Of a stretch of 64,000 nucleotides of DNA, positions 32,403-43,573 are shown piece by piece. The notes below the pieces were generated by a model, which worked only from the letters and a program-made list of their open reading frames with translations, was not told the DNA's origin and did no database searches. Source of the DNA: Blastocladiella emersonii ATCC 22665 (taxonomy: Eukaryota > Blastocladiomycota > Blastocladiomycetes > Blastocladiales > Blastocladiaceae); the NCBI GenBank assembly GCA_025594325.1, contig JANHCV010000006.1, forward strand, positions 1,364,001-1,428,000. Reading direction: 5' to 3'. Both the position numbers and the translations under genes were made by a program. Every line of letters starts with the position of its first letter. The stretch's first letter is position 1.

Positions 32403-33047
32403 ATGTCCAAGCAGCCCCCTTCCCAGTTTCGGGCCCACACGGCCCCTGGTATCCAACCGCTGTTGCCGAACCCACGCATATCGGCTGCTGCACACTCAGA
32501 TACAACCAAGAAGCATGGAGCAGTGCGTCCGCCTCGACCTATCCGTTCTGGTGCAGCTCAGCAACGAGTAGCCATACAGCCAGATTGTCTTGTCACCGTC
32601 AAAGCTGCAGACCTTGCGCTAGTTCAAAAGCTTGTTGACAAGCTGGCGAAACGCATTCCGAACAGCCAGTCGTCTGTTCCTGCCAGTATTTCACTCGAGG
32701 GATTTACCCAGCTTGTGAAGTCGCTTGATCGCCTAGTGTCTGCCATTGTGACCATGCCTGAAAACACCCCCCAGACACCGACGGCAAGACCCACGTCTGA
32801 TACTTGTGCGTCTAGCGGAGTTAGGCCGGACGTTCCGCGTCAAGTTTCCAACCCCGAACGACCCAGCAGCGCTGCAGAATGCGCGCCTCAAGTCTCAACA
32901 ACTCAACACACATGGACGATCATGGACATTGATCAAATCACCACACGCAAATGGGGCTACTTTAATTCGGCCAAACGCATTCGTGAAGCGCAGGAGATGA
33001 ATGCAAAAATTAAGTACCTTGAGTCGTTTGAAGGCTTTAACAAGTAA
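32403..33047 (+). CDS. orphan protein of 214 residues
   Basis: A single exon encodes 214 residues with markedly lower GC than the neighbours. The N-terminus is basic and Pro-rich (MSKQPPSQFRAHTAPGIQPL). Residues 70-120 form two probable helices (VKAADLALVQKLVDKLAKRI and LEGFTQLVKSLDRLVSAIV). A polar linker follows. The C-terminus is a conserved-looking block (DQITTRKWGYFNSAKRIREA and IKYLESFEGF). No signal peptide or membrane segment is seen and no family is recognised. A truncated relative lies at 50258-50383 on the same strand, so this is a dispersed family. Lower GC and different codon use suggest recent arrival or weak expression. Confidence 0.6.
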   Translation: MSKQPPSQFRAHTAPGIQPLLPNPRISAAAHSDTTKKHGAVRPPRPIRSGAAQQRVAIQPDCLVTVKAADLALVQKLVDKLAKRIPNSQSSVPASISLEGFTQLVKSLDRLVSAIVTMPENTPQTPTARPTSDTCASSGVRPDVPRQVSNPERPSSAAECAPQVSTTQHTWTIMDIDQITTRKWGYFNSAKRIREAQEMNAKIKYLESFEGFNK

Positions 33048-34628
33048 TGCTCAAAGAATAAATATCGCGCGTGTAGTTTCAAAGTTAAGACGTGTACAGG
33101 TAACGGCCTTCATGGGCGAAAAAAAAAAGATCCCTGCGACAACCAAGCGTCAACGCGAGCTCAAGCCGTGTTGATTTGTTAATTGGCATGGCTGTCGTTT
33201 GACCCCTGCTGAACCACCGCCCGCCCGGATAGCAGGTTCTTGACGCCATTAGGCATCACGTCGCCAAGTTCGCGGCCCGCATCGTCGTTGCACCACGGGC
33301 AGTGGCACTTCATTTGAGTCGCCACGCGTCTCGCACTTAGCGAGTGCGGGCGGTTGGACGGCAATAGGGCTCGCTCGCTCGCCGCACTCTCCCTCTCGCT
33401 GGTTCCTGGCCGCCCGATAAGATCAGCTGTGGTGTGATGCGGGGTATGAAGAGGATCTCGTGCCGACCTTGCGCGTGCCCAGGTCCTGACTCGCGCGCAG
33501 AGCGTGTGGTCGTTCAGGCACTCCGTGCGCTGTTGTATCAAATGTGAGGCGATTGCTTAGACTGTAACTGCATTTGCTAATTGTACTAGCAACTTCTTCG
33601 CTCGAGGGCAGCGGGAGTTGAGCGCCATCGACTCGTCTCTGGAGCCACCATCATGGCCATCAGGCTGGCCATCACCAGCTCGGCCGCGGCGCTACTCCTA
33701 CCGCGACCGCTCCGTACCGTTCTCCGGGTCTGGATCCATCCAGTAAGCCTTAGTCATCTCGACCAGCTGACCGCGATCGAGAGGTTCACGGCCAAGGTCG
33801 CAAGCTGTTCGTTCGTTCCTCACGACCACTCTTGTCGCAAAGTTGCAGCTGCTCGTCGAGGACAACAAGAAGCTGGCTAGGCGCCGTGAACGCGACCCCT
33901 TCCGCCGTTATTCCTGTAACCGAGTACGTTTGATGGACGTGTTTGACGCGTCCGATGGTGCGAGGAGCGCACTTCGCGCGGAGGCCGATCGATGAAGCTT
34001 GACCACAGCGTGGTCAACTAGACCTCGGCTAGGTCGATGACCAAGATGACTCTTCGGCGGTCTGACTACGTCTGCTGCCAACTACCGATCCCCTGCTGCC
34101 AGCCTCGCAGCGATTCCCGCCTATCCAGGCCTACGTCAACGTTGACGGCTGTCTGGATCCCCCGCGACGATGAGCAAGTCGGGAAGCTCGTTGCCAGAAT
34201 GGATGGGAGTCGGAGAGGGTGAGGAGGAACGCGAGGGAGACCTCGGCGTCGGGGTCGATCGCTCGTGGTCAACGACGCGTCGGCGGACGCGAGAGAGGCG
34301 GCGCCAAGGGCAGAGTGCTGCATGAGGTGGACGCGGACAACGGATGAACTGGGGACGAGGAAGCGAGTGAACCCGTTGGGGCCCCGCTTGAGCTTCCGCT
34401 CTCTCCTGCAGCCGGTCGTCGTCGTCATCATCTTACAACGTAGCATCACCATGTATGTCGCCCGCTCCTTCTTGTTCACCGCGGCCAGCTCGGCTCGGGA
34501 GAGAACAAGGGCCGGCCCGGCGGCGCGCCCGGCCGTGTGGCGCCTCGCCCTGCAAGCACACGCGCCCGGCGTCCCGTCTTGCTTGTTGCTCACCGCGCTC
34601 CCTCTCTCCTCCCTCTCGACCAACTTGA
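33048..34628. other. gene-poor patch with relics
   Basis: Beyond the orphan gene lie a poly-A run near 33117-33128, a duplicated fragment of the 28-32 kb gene (33226-33321), and a decayed frame at about 33810-33990 reading LVAKLQLLVEDNKKLARRRE that ends in a stop. The promoter of the RGS gene occupies the right end. No intact gene is seen. Confidence 0.45.
33226..33321 (+). pseudogene. decayed copy of an internal segment of the 28-32 kb gene
   Basis: This stretch aligns base by base with 31067-31180, sharing blocks such as GGTTCT(C/T)GACGCC, GCATCACGTC/GCGTCACGTC, GCGGCCCGC(A/G)TCGTCG and TTCATTT. A short deletion replaces the His-Ala repeat. It has no frame of its own. Confidence 0.65.
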
Positions 34629-35837
34629 ATGAATGACAACGTAGACATGGCAACAACAGCAGCATACTCGGATCTCGAACTTGACGTGGACGTCGCCAGC
34701 AACGTGGCGACCGTGGCGGCGTACCGGGCGACCCCCGCCGGCGACGACGCGGGCGCGGGCGCGTCGTACCTCGGGACCAGCCCGGACGAGGGCTCCTCGC
34801 CGGCATCGGCGGCGCTGACGAGCGAGGCGTACCGCAAGCGGTCGGCCAAGAAGTCGACCAAGCTGCTGCGGTTCTTCGGGACGACGCCGCCGGTCGACGT
34901 GAGCCTGGCCGAGGTGGTGCACGAGGGGTGCAAGGCGATCCTGCACTCGAAACTGCCGCTGTGCTACTTCCTGCACGCGCTGCTCGACGACTACGCGGCC
35001 GAGAACCTGTTCTTTGTGCTCGAGGTCGAGCGGTACGAGGCGACGCCGTTCCCGGACGGGCTCGCGCACCTGCGCGCCGCGCACGCCGTGTTCGAGACGT
35101 ACCTGGGCCGCGGGTCGCTGCTCGAGGTCAACATCGACGACCGCGTGCGCCGCGGCATCGTCGCCGTGCTCGCGCGCCTCGGTCGCGCCTGGGCCGCCCT
35201 CGACGCCGCCAACCCGGACCGCGCCGCGGCGGCTGCCGACGCGCTCCCGCCCTCTGCCATGACGGGCGGCCTGCGCTCGCTGTTCGACCCTGCCAAGGCT
35301 GCGGTCCTGCGCCTGCTCGAGACGGCGTACCTGACCAAGTTCGTCCGGTCCAACATGTACCAGCGCATGGTCGCCGAGCTCGACGACGCCAACGCGACGG
35401 TCGCGTGCACCACGGCGTCGGGCGCCGTCGCCCACATGTACACGGCCGACGCCAAGCAGGCCGCCGTCATGGTCCTCGTCGAGTACATGCTCCGCGAGGG
35501 CCTGTTCGACCCGGCGCTCGACGGCCGCGGCACCGCGTCGCGCGAGACCTCGCCCGCGTCGCCACCCCCGCCACCGCCGCGTGGCGCCTCGCGCCGCACA
35601 GCGGGCGGCGGCGGTATGGTGGCCGGATCCACACCAACGTCGCCGTCGGCGGGCGGCCCGTTCGACCTGCCGCTCGACTTTACGCCCGCGGGCGAGGCCG
35701 AGGGCCACCTGCTCGGCATGGCCGACCCCGAGGCACGGCGGTCGCTCATGCGCCGCATGCTCCAGGGCTTCTGCATCACCATGCTCGGCATCGACGTGGT
35801 CCAGTTCGCGCACGAGACGGTCGGCACGCCGCGCTGA
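34629..35837 (+). CDS. RGS-domain protein
   Basis: A single exon encodes 402 residues. An RGS fold is recognised from about residue 98 to 260: LPLCYFLHALLDDYAAENLF (helices 3-4, with the conserved E-N-L-F), ETYLGRGSLLEVNIDD, a Pro/Ala linker, and LRLLETAYLTKFVRSNMYQR (helices 7-8). Such domains speed GTP hydrolysis by G-alpha subunits or act as scaffolds. A Pro/Gly-rich loop at about 305-345 and a C-terminal helix (SLMRRMLQGFCITMLGIDVV) complete it. There is no DEP, PX or membrane segment, so it does not match the standard yeast Sst2/Rax1 layouts. The start is the first ATG in frame; an ATG six codons later is also possible. Confidence 0.8.
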   Translation: MNDNVDMATTAAYSDLELDVDVASNVATVAAYRATPAGDDAGAGASYLGTSPDEGSSPASAALTSEAYRKRSAKKSTKLLRFFGTTPPVDVSLAEVVHEGCKAILHSKLPLCYFLHALLDDYAAENLFFVLEVERYEATPFPDGLAHLRAAHAVFETYLGRGSLLEVNIDDRVRRGIVAVLARLGRAWAALDAANPDRAAAAADALPPSAMTGGLRSLFDPAKAAVLRLLETAYLTKFVRSNMYQRMVAELDDANATVACTTASGAVAHMYTADAKQAAVMVLVEYMLREGLFDPALDGRGTASRETSPASPPPPPPRGASRRTAGGGGMVAGSTPTSPSAGGPFDLPLDFTPAGEAEGHLLGMADPEARRSLMRRMLQGFCITMLGIDVVQFAHETVGTPR

Positions 35838-36151
35838 GCCCCGCTCGTCGGCCGCCCCCGCCCGTCATCTGACTGTGTACATTCTCCTTCTGCCCACCTT
35901 CATCATCCACGACTTGCACAACCACTCCCCCTCGGTATTCTTTGTTCACAACTGCGTCATACTATACACATTCGGATTGCACACGTGAGACGTGGGAGAT
36001 GACCGACGCAAGCGAGAACAAGCAAGCGGTCGCCGGTCGCCGTCCAGGTTGCCGTCCCTCCCACGCGCGCGCGTCGCCGACCGCCTTCTCTCTCTCGTCC
36101 CTCACACCGTCGAGCCAAACAACCACCAGCGACTTGGTGCAAGCCCCTGCA
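35838..36151. other. intergenic region, 314 bp
   Basis: This is the 3' flank of the RGS gene and the promoter of the nucleoporin gene, both rightward. An ACTATACACA element near 35956 is the only TATA-like word. Nothing else is seen. Confidence 0.4.
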
Positions 36152-39100
36152 ATGAAGCGCAAAGACACTCGCGAGCACTTTGATCCCAACAAGCCCGGCG
36201 CCGGCTCGGACGACGATGTACGCATGCCTGCGATCTGCCCGCTGACTGCTTCCTCGCCGCGATCTGACGTTCGTCTCCCTCTCCTACCAACAGTCCGATG
36301 GCGGCGACAACAACAGCGGGATGAAGCAGAACCCGGACCCGTCGGCTGCACCGCGCAAGAAGCTCCGCCCCAAGGCCACGGTACGCTTCGCGCGCGACGC
36401 GACTTGCCGCCGTATAGCACGCGGCTGACCCGCCTCAAACTGTGTAGACTGCGTCGACGTCCGCTCGTCCGAGCACCTTTGGGACCGGCTTCTCCCTCAC
36501 CGCCTCGGCTGCCGCTGCCCCTGCGCCGGCGTTCTCGTTCAACCAGCAGAGCTCGACCTCGACCTCGGCGTCCGCTCCGTCTATCCCCACCTTCTCGTTC
36601 GGCGCTCCATCTTCGACCTCGGCACCCGCGACCTCGGCGCCCGTCTTCGCTGGGTTCGACTTCAGCTCGGTGCCCTCGAGCTCGGGCTCCGGCTCGGGTT
36701 CAGCGCCCGCAAGCTCGGCGCCCGCCCTGTCGATCAACCTCCCGTCCACAGCCGACATCATCACCTCGGCCGCCACGGGCGCCGCCGCCGACGCGACGCC
36801 GCTCTCGCCCGTGTCGCCGACCTCGCCGACCTCGGCCACGTCGGACTCTTCGGATGATTCGGACTCGGAGGAGATCACGCCCGACGCGCCCGCACCCGCC
36901 GCCGCCGATGCCGCTGCGCCGGTGAACTGGGCCGAGCGTCACGCCGTCAACGCGTCGTTCGCCAGCGCCGTGTCCGCGGCGTTCGCCGCCGACCCGTGGG
37001 CCGACCTCTCGGACATGTGCCGCCAGTACGCCGTGTACACGGGCACGGCGCTGCCCGCCGGTCAGTCGGAAGCTGACGCCAAGGCGGCGCGGGCCGCGGC
37101 CAAGAAGGTCCGGGAGAAGGCGGCCAAGAAGCTCAAGAGGGACCGGGCCAAGGCCAACCGGCGGGCCGCCGCCGAGGCCGCCGCGGCCAACCGGCGGTAC
37201 GGCGCGCTCGTGCGGCAGTCGTTGACCATGGGCGCCGGCGTCGGGCCCATGTTCCAGTCCCAGCTGCCGCCCTTCTCGTTCGGGTCGCTCAGCGCCGCCG
37301 GTCCCACCTCGCCCAACGCTAACACCAACCCCGCCCCTACCGGCGGCTTCTCCTTTGCCGCGCCCGCGTTCCCGGCCAGCCCCGCCGCCGCGCAGACGCC
37401 GGCGACTACCACTGCCGGCCCCACCGCCGCTGCTGCTGCGCCTTCGGCCTCCCCGGCCGCCAGCGCCGCGGGCTTTGCGTTCAACTTCGGCCCGCCCTCG
37501 TCCTCGGGGCCGCTCAGCTTTGGCAGCCCTCCGCCGCCCGGCGCGCTGCCGTCCTTCTCGTTTGGCACGGGCCCGTCCACGAGCGCCCCGCGCAACCCGC
37601 CGATCGCGACGACCTTTGATGGGTTCGGGCTGTCGACCAACCCGACCGGCCTGTTCGGGTACCGCGGCCGCTCCGCCGAACCTGCGCCTGCCCCCGCTCC
37701 CGCGCCAGCCACCAACTCGTCGCTCCCGGCCGACTCGCCCTTCACCCCCGCCCCGCCGCCGCCGCCGCCGGTCCCCGCCCCGGTCTTCCTGTTCGGCCTC
37801 CGCCGCAAGCAGAAGACGATCGCGGCCGCCGACGCCGCCGAGGCCGCCGCGCGCCCGCCCCCGGGGCCCACGCCACCCGCTGTGCCCAAGGGCGGGTTCC
37901 ATTTCGGCACCGCGGCGCCCGAGGAGATCGCCGCCGGCGCCGAGGCTGTCGGCCCGTTCCGCATCTCGACGCGCGACGACAAGAAGACCAAGCGGGCTAA
38001 GAAGGCCGCGGCCGCCGCCGCGGCGGCGGGGGCGACGTCCCCCGTCAAGTCCGAGCCGGGCACCGAGGCCGAAACGGAGCCTGAGGCCAAGGAGGAGTCG
38101 GGCGCTGAGACCGAGACCAAGCCCGAGTCGGCCGCGGCCGGCACCGCGCCGCCGCCGCCTCCGCCCGCGCTCTCGTTCGGCGCCATCCCGTCCTCGGGTG
38201 CGTCAACTTCGTCTGGCTTCTCGTTTGGCGCGTCCCCGTCGGCATTCTCGTTTGGCCAGTCGACGGCTTCAACGGCGCCCGCGCTCTCGTTTGGCGGAGC
38301 TCCTGCAGCCGCGCCGTCCCCGTCGGGCGGTGCTACGCCGGCCGGTACGTCGAGCGCTGCACCCGCCACGACGATGCCCGCGTTCTCGTTCACGTCCGCG
38401 GCTCTCGCGGCCGGTACTTCGAGCGCGGCTCCCTCCTCCACAACGGCCGCCTCGTTATCGTTCTCGGATCCCACGGCAGGACCCATGTTCTCGTTCACGT
38501 CCGCCGCTCCCGCGGCGACCGCGGCGGCGAACGAGACTTCGGGTACGGCTCCGTCGTCGACCTCGCCCGCCGCCGCCTCGACGAGTGCGATCCCGCCCAT
38601 GCCCAAGTTCTTCTCGGGCGACAAGCCGCAGCTGGCCTTCAAGTTCGACAAGGGCCCGGCCAAGGCGCCGCCCACCGCGGCCCCCGTCAAGTCGGAGCCT
38701 GCCGCCGCCGCCGCCACCACCACCAACGACGACGACGCGGACGAGCCGGCGCCCACCGAGGAGCCGTCCAAGACCTTCTCGATCCCGTCGGACGAGGCGT
38801 ACGTGTACGAGTGCCGCGGCAAGGTGCGCGACCGGCCCGCGGCGCAGCGCACGCCCGCGGCCGCCAACACGTGGCCGTCCCTCGGCGTCGGCAACTTTGC
38901 CGTGGTCCGGTGCACGTCGGGCGACCGGCCGGCGCGCGTCCTCGCGCGCGTCGGGTTCCTCGTCGACTCGGTGTTCATCAACGCCAGCGTCGCGGCCGTC
39001 CTCGTCGCCCGCGTCAGCGCCAAGTCCGCGTTCGTCACGGTCGTCGGCAGCGTCGCGCGCAGCTCGAAGCGCGCCGAGTTCGACGCGGTGCCCGAGGCGC

Positions 39101-39201
39101 AGCGCGGGTCGCCCGACCGCGAAATGTTCCTCGTCCAGTTCGCGGGCGCCGCGGAGCGCGATGCGTTTGTCACGGCGGTCGAGCAGGCCAAGCTGGGGTA
39201 G
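36152..39201 (+). CDS. NUP2: FG nucleoporin with Ran-binding domain (Nup2/Nup50-like)
   Basis: Exons 36152-36217, 36294-36380 and 36448-39201 encode 968 residues; introns are 76 and 67 bp. The first exon (MKRKDTREHF, ending SDDD) resembles the N-terminal importin-alpha-binding region of Nup2/Nup50. Many FSFG/FNFG/FGxP motifs are spread through Ser/Ala/Pro-rich sequence, interrupted by a basic coiled coil near 265-310 (AAKKVREKAAKKLKRDRAKA). Residues about 832-968 form a RanBD1-like domain (VYECRGKVRDRP, WPSLGVGNFAVVRC, REMFLVQFAGAAERDAFVTA). The protein should sit on the nuclear side of the pore and help recycle importin-alpha with RanGTP. The RanBD is the diverged Nup2/Nup50 type, without the acidic DED tail. 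Confidence 0.85.
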
Positions 39202-39693
39202 GTGGGAGAGAGGAAGGGTAACGGTGAGTAGCTGTAGTGATAGCAATCAATACACTTTGCCAATTGCATATTTACTAGTTGCGACTATCGCGACTCAATC
39301 GTATTCAAGGCGGGACCAAAATTATCGCAGCGGAGACGAGCGACATGCCGAACTCCTCGAGCGACTCGTCCGTGAGAGCAGCGTGTCCGAGTCGGAGCTC
39401 CCACCCGTGCACGGTGTCGAGACTCGGAAGCCCTGCTTCGAGACGATGACCGACATCTCAGCGGCGATCTTAAGCGCCGGTCGCTCGAGCGCAGCTTGTT
39501 TGGCGGCAGGGCGTGATCGGGGAGCGAAAGCGGAAGCGTGGCCGCGAGCCGCGAGACGTCTCGCACGCGTCACGTGTTTGATCGACGCGTCTTGCAACGC
39601 GTTGTTGTGAGCGAGGATGATCGACATCTACTTTTATGACTCGAAAATGTACACAAAAAAAATTGCATCGTACGAGCAAGCGGACGGGCGGGC
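39202..39693. other. convergent intergenic region with a dispersed-motif copy
   Basis: Two genes end toward each other here. The stretch 39310-39470 reads like a coding remnant (ERHAELLERLVRESSVSESE) in a frame without a start. The dispersed motif lies at 39553-39591 and an A-run at 39652-39661. Confidence 0.45.
39553..39591 (-). repeat. dispersed motif, copy 5
   Basis: The reverse complement reads GACGCGTC, then CACGTGA, then GCGAGAC(GTC). It lies 103 bp beyond the stop of the OPT transporter and 352 bp beyond that of the nucleoporin. Confidence 0.6.
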
Positions 39694-42600
39694 CTAATCC
39701 ACGCTCATGACGCCGTAGCACCCGTCGTTGTTCGTACCAAAAGTCCCCTCTTCAGGGTTGAGGAGCCACGTTGGCGCCTCGAGGATCCCAAAGTCCGTGA
39801 GGGGGTTGACGACGAGGACGGCGATCGCGACGCCGACGTCGGCCGCACTCGCCAGCACGTAGTTGTACCGCGTCCACTAATTACACACACGAGGCGGGAT
39901 CGTCAGTATCACATCACAAGGCGGACGTGAGCAATCATGGCAGAAACGCACCCAGCTCTGGCGATACCGGTAGATCACGAACTGGAAGAGAAACGCGACG
40001 AACAAGTTCGGGAGCTGGCCGGCCTGCGTCTCGCCTGGCGCGGGCATCATGAACAGCAGCGGCGCCTGGATGAGCGTCCACGGGATCGGGCCGCCAATGT
40101 ACCGGCCGCACAGCCAGAGGACGATGGGCAGGACCGCGCCAAGTGCGAAACCGCCCAGGATCACGACCGTGTACACGGACTCGAAGAAGAACTTGCGCGG
40201 GCCAACCGCGCCCCAGATGAGCGCCGCGGACTGGAACACGAGGAACCCGTTGCCGGACCAGTCGTCGCCGCCGGGCGGAGCGGGGATCGTCTTGTCGCTC
40301 GCGTGGAGAATCCATGCGCGATGCGCCGGGTCGCGCATCCACATGTCCATCGCGACCCAGCACACGCCGCTGGCGACCACCTGCGAGGCGATCTGCGCGA
40401 TGAAGACGTGGCGAGGAGGGCTACAGTGGGAAATGGTGATGCTGGTGAGTGCAGAGCAGCGAGACGCGGAGGCGGAGGCGGCCGCCGTCGTACATCTTCA
40501 TGTAGTGCCCGAGCTTGAGATCGCTCAGGAGCACGACACACTGCTGCACGACCGCGACGCAGAGCGACTTGAACGACATCTGCAAGCGAGCGTGGGCCGA
40601 GTCGATGGGCGGGTTAGTGGCCGGGTCGCGGCGGTATCTTGGAGACATAAAGCACAGTACCATGAGAATCGGGTTGCCGGGGACCAGGAAGCCGATGACG
40701 AACTCGCTGATCACGCTGTTGAGGAGCAAGGCAACGAACGGGAAGGTTAGTTGTTGGTGAGAGACATGTTGAGCTAGCGCGCGGGCGTACTTCATGAAGA
40801 GCATTGTGCCCGTCGTGGCGAGGACGATGGCGATGGGCAGCGTCGCGACGGCCGCGAGTCCGATCGAGAGGATCGTGGCCCAGAAGGGCATGGACAGGTC
40901 CGAGATCTGGCCGATGACGAGCATGAGGGCCGTGGTCGCGGCGAACAAGGCGAGGTAGATCCAGTGCGGGACCTCGGGGTACTGGTCGATGAGCTGGCAG
41001 TGCACGTCGCCCTCGTCGTCGTGGTACTGCGACCGGCGCAGCCGCCGCACAATGTCGCGGCCGTAGAAGACGACGCAGTGGACGATGACACTGCTGAACT
41101 GCGCCATGGAGCACAGATACGAGAAGGCGAACATGGGGCTCATGTACAGCGGCGCGCGCTCCTCGTAGTTCTTGTCCGAGAGCAGGTTGGTCGAGGCGTC
41201 CACCAGGTCCGCGACCTTAACCCGCTTGCCGTCGCGGGACATGAGCGCGGGCGAGTTGAGGGCGATCTCCGGCGTGGGCTGGGCAAACCAGTTGTCCTTG
41301 TAGGCGAGCGGCGTGAGGACCCACATCCAGATGACCACGCCGAAGAACGACGACGCCGTGGCCCAGAACGGCGAGGTCATGGCCGCTGAGCCGTAGATGA
41401 CGGACCAGTCGAAGGAGAGCGACAGCACGCCAACACCCGCCTTGGGCGACCCGATGGTCTGCAGGAAGATGTCGGACCGCGGTGCAAAGTAGCAGAGCGG
41501 CGCAATGTTCTGAAGCACGGGCGACAGGAAGCCGGGACCGACGAGGTAGAAGATCCCGGCGGCAGCCATGGCGAGGAAGAAGGCCTTCATCCGCGACATG
41601 TGCCACTGGCCGTCGGCGGCCGTGGCCTTGACCTTGTACCGATGAAAGGTCGTGAAAATGGCCACGGACGGGAGCACGGTCGGCCTAAACACGCGCGAGT
41701 TGATTCGATCCTGATCAGCCATCATTGCTTGGCGGACGCGATCCGCGTGGCATCATGGGAAGCCGGCCCGACGCGGAATCAGACCCGCAGCAGCCGATCT
41801 CGACAAGTATGCCGTGAGACTCCACAAAGAAGCGTACCAAAGCATTTGCGAGGGCCGGATGACGAGGCGGCGAAGGAAACCCGACAAACCGAAGCCGAGG
41901 AGCGAGGTACAAAGAAGGAACGCGTTCTACAAGTTTTTGTGGGCCGTGAGCCCCATGGACTCGTCGCGGATCAGGCTAGACGCACGCTGTAGAAGATGCC
42001 GAGGTCGGCCTTGTAGAAGAGGTCCATGACGACGATGTTGGAGGAGCCGTAGACGCCCGACGCGCCCGTGGTGCCGAAGATGCCGCTACACGAGCCGAGC
42101 GAACGGTCAGAGCTCGCATCGAGCAAGCGGTTTGGCGGCAGATCGTACATGAGCACATGCTCCTTGATCGTGAACGGGCCCGGGTTCGTGTCGAAGGTGG
42201 TGCCGAAGATGCGGAGGCGGTAGCTCGGCACGTAGCGCTCCATGAGCTTGCCCATCGGGTAGGCGATGAGAACGGCGACGTAGGGGGTGATGGCGAAGGT
42301 GCTAGACAAGTGGGACAACGATCCGCAAGTCAGCTGCTGTTCGGGGTTGGTGAAGTGAAGCGCGGGCAGCATCCTGCAGGAAGGGATCGGGGCACCAGCC
42401 CGACTCGAGCAGGGAGAACATCAAATTTCGTACTTTGTCCGGAAGAGGAAGATCGTATTCGCGACGCCGAGTGTGATGCAGAAGAAGAGCCCGATGACCC
42501 AGACACGGAACGTGAGCGACGGCGTCTCGGGATGCTACACGCGATAGGACGCGTAGTGTTGATCAGTCGATGTGATGAACTACGCGACACGACGCGACGC

Positions 42601-43573
42601 GACGCGACGCGTCCGGATCGGCAACGACGCGACGCGACGCGCCTCGATCAGGGACCACGATCACGCAACGTACATCCGTGGTCGGCACGATATCCTGGAC
42701 GACGCGCTCGAAATCCTCGTCGACGACGAACGCCGACTTCTCCTTGGCCAGGATATTGGCCTGGTTGCCGCCGAGCGCGCCGCCGGCAATGGGCTCGGTG
42801 CGCTGGATTGGCTTGAGGTCGAGGTCCTCGCGGCGCGCGTAGCTCGCGTAGATGTCGTGGTACGCGTCGTAGTCGGCGGGTCCCGCAGCCGGTGCGATGC
42901 CGGGCGGCGGCATCATCGGGTACTCGTGCGGCGGCGAGGGCGGCGGGCCGTGGAACGTCGGCGCGCCGTAGTAGGACGGAGCGGCGGCGGCGGCGGGCGC
43001 GGCAGTGTCCGGGTATTGGTCGCGCGAGAAGGTGCCCGGGTCGTGGAACTGCGGCTGCGTCGGCGACGCGAGCGGGTTGGCGTGGTTGACAGGCTGCTGG
43101 CCCGCGTAGAAGTAGCCGACGCCGACCGAGTTAGACCGCGCGAGCTGCGATGCCCCGTTGCCGTTCGGCGGATTGCCGCCGCTGTACGGCGAGTTGGTCC
43201 ACTGCGGCTGCTGCAGGGGCGGCTGCGAGCGCTGCATCATCGGGTGCGCATGAAACGCCGCGCGCGACGACGGCGTCGTCGGCGTCGTTGGGGTGGTGGG
43301 CGAGGGCAGCGGCTGCGTGGGCGGTGGGCCGGGGACCGTGCGGAGCGCCGGAGGCGGGGGTTTCTGGCGCGCACCAGTGCCGCCCGACGTCGAGTTGGAG
43401 ACGCTCGAGCCGACGTCGCTGGCGCTCTCCTGGCGGTTGCGCGACAGCGAGCGGGCGCCGCGGCTCGAGATGGACGTGGTGCGGCGCGGGGTCGGGCCAT
43501 CACGCGTCGCGGCACCGGCAGCGGTACGGCGCGGCGGGGGCGGATCGCCGCTGTCGCCGGGGTACGGAGTCAT
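39694..43573 (-). CDS. oligopeptide transporter, OPT family
   Basis: Ten exons encode 1009 residues: 43573-42674, 42534-42434, 42301-42149, 42085-41986, 41926-41838, 41684-40791, 40715-40661, 40579-40494, 40420-39952 and 39876-39694. All junctions keep the frame and restore family motifs. OPT proteins are proton-coupled importers of small peptides or peptide-like compounds in the plasma membrane. Residues 1-265 are a Pro/Gly/Gln-rich cytosolic extension; the core starts at VDEDFERVVQDIVPTTD. Recognised signatures are FRTNTFAITPYVAVLIAYPM, NPGPFTIKEHVL, SLLGFGLSGFLRR, WPTVLPSVAIFTTFHR, FDWSVIYG, NVISEFVIGFLVPGNPI, DLKLGHYMKIPPR and WWTRYNYVLASAADVG. About 14-16 membrane helices can be counted. 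The long N-terminal tail is unusual in length. The substrate cannot be told from sequence. Confidence 0.92.
42583..42642. repeat. GACGC tandem repeat in OPT intron 1
   Basis: Two short arrays of the 5-bp unit GACGC, separated by GTCCGGATCGGCAAC, fill the middle of the 139-bp first intron (42535-42673). They resemble the ACGCGTC half of the dispersed motif. Confidence 0.65.

Noticed and set aside
36700-39610. Long frames overlapping the nucleoporin gene on both strands
   Set aside because: They are Arg/Pro- or Ala/Gly-rich shadows of the FG-repeat coding strand and have no domain or start context.
42302-42373. Earlier acceptor (CTGCAG at 42374) for OPT exon 3
   Set aside because: It would insert about 24 residues that break the family motif; the acceptor at 42302 gives FRTNTFAITPYVA, as in other OPT proteins.
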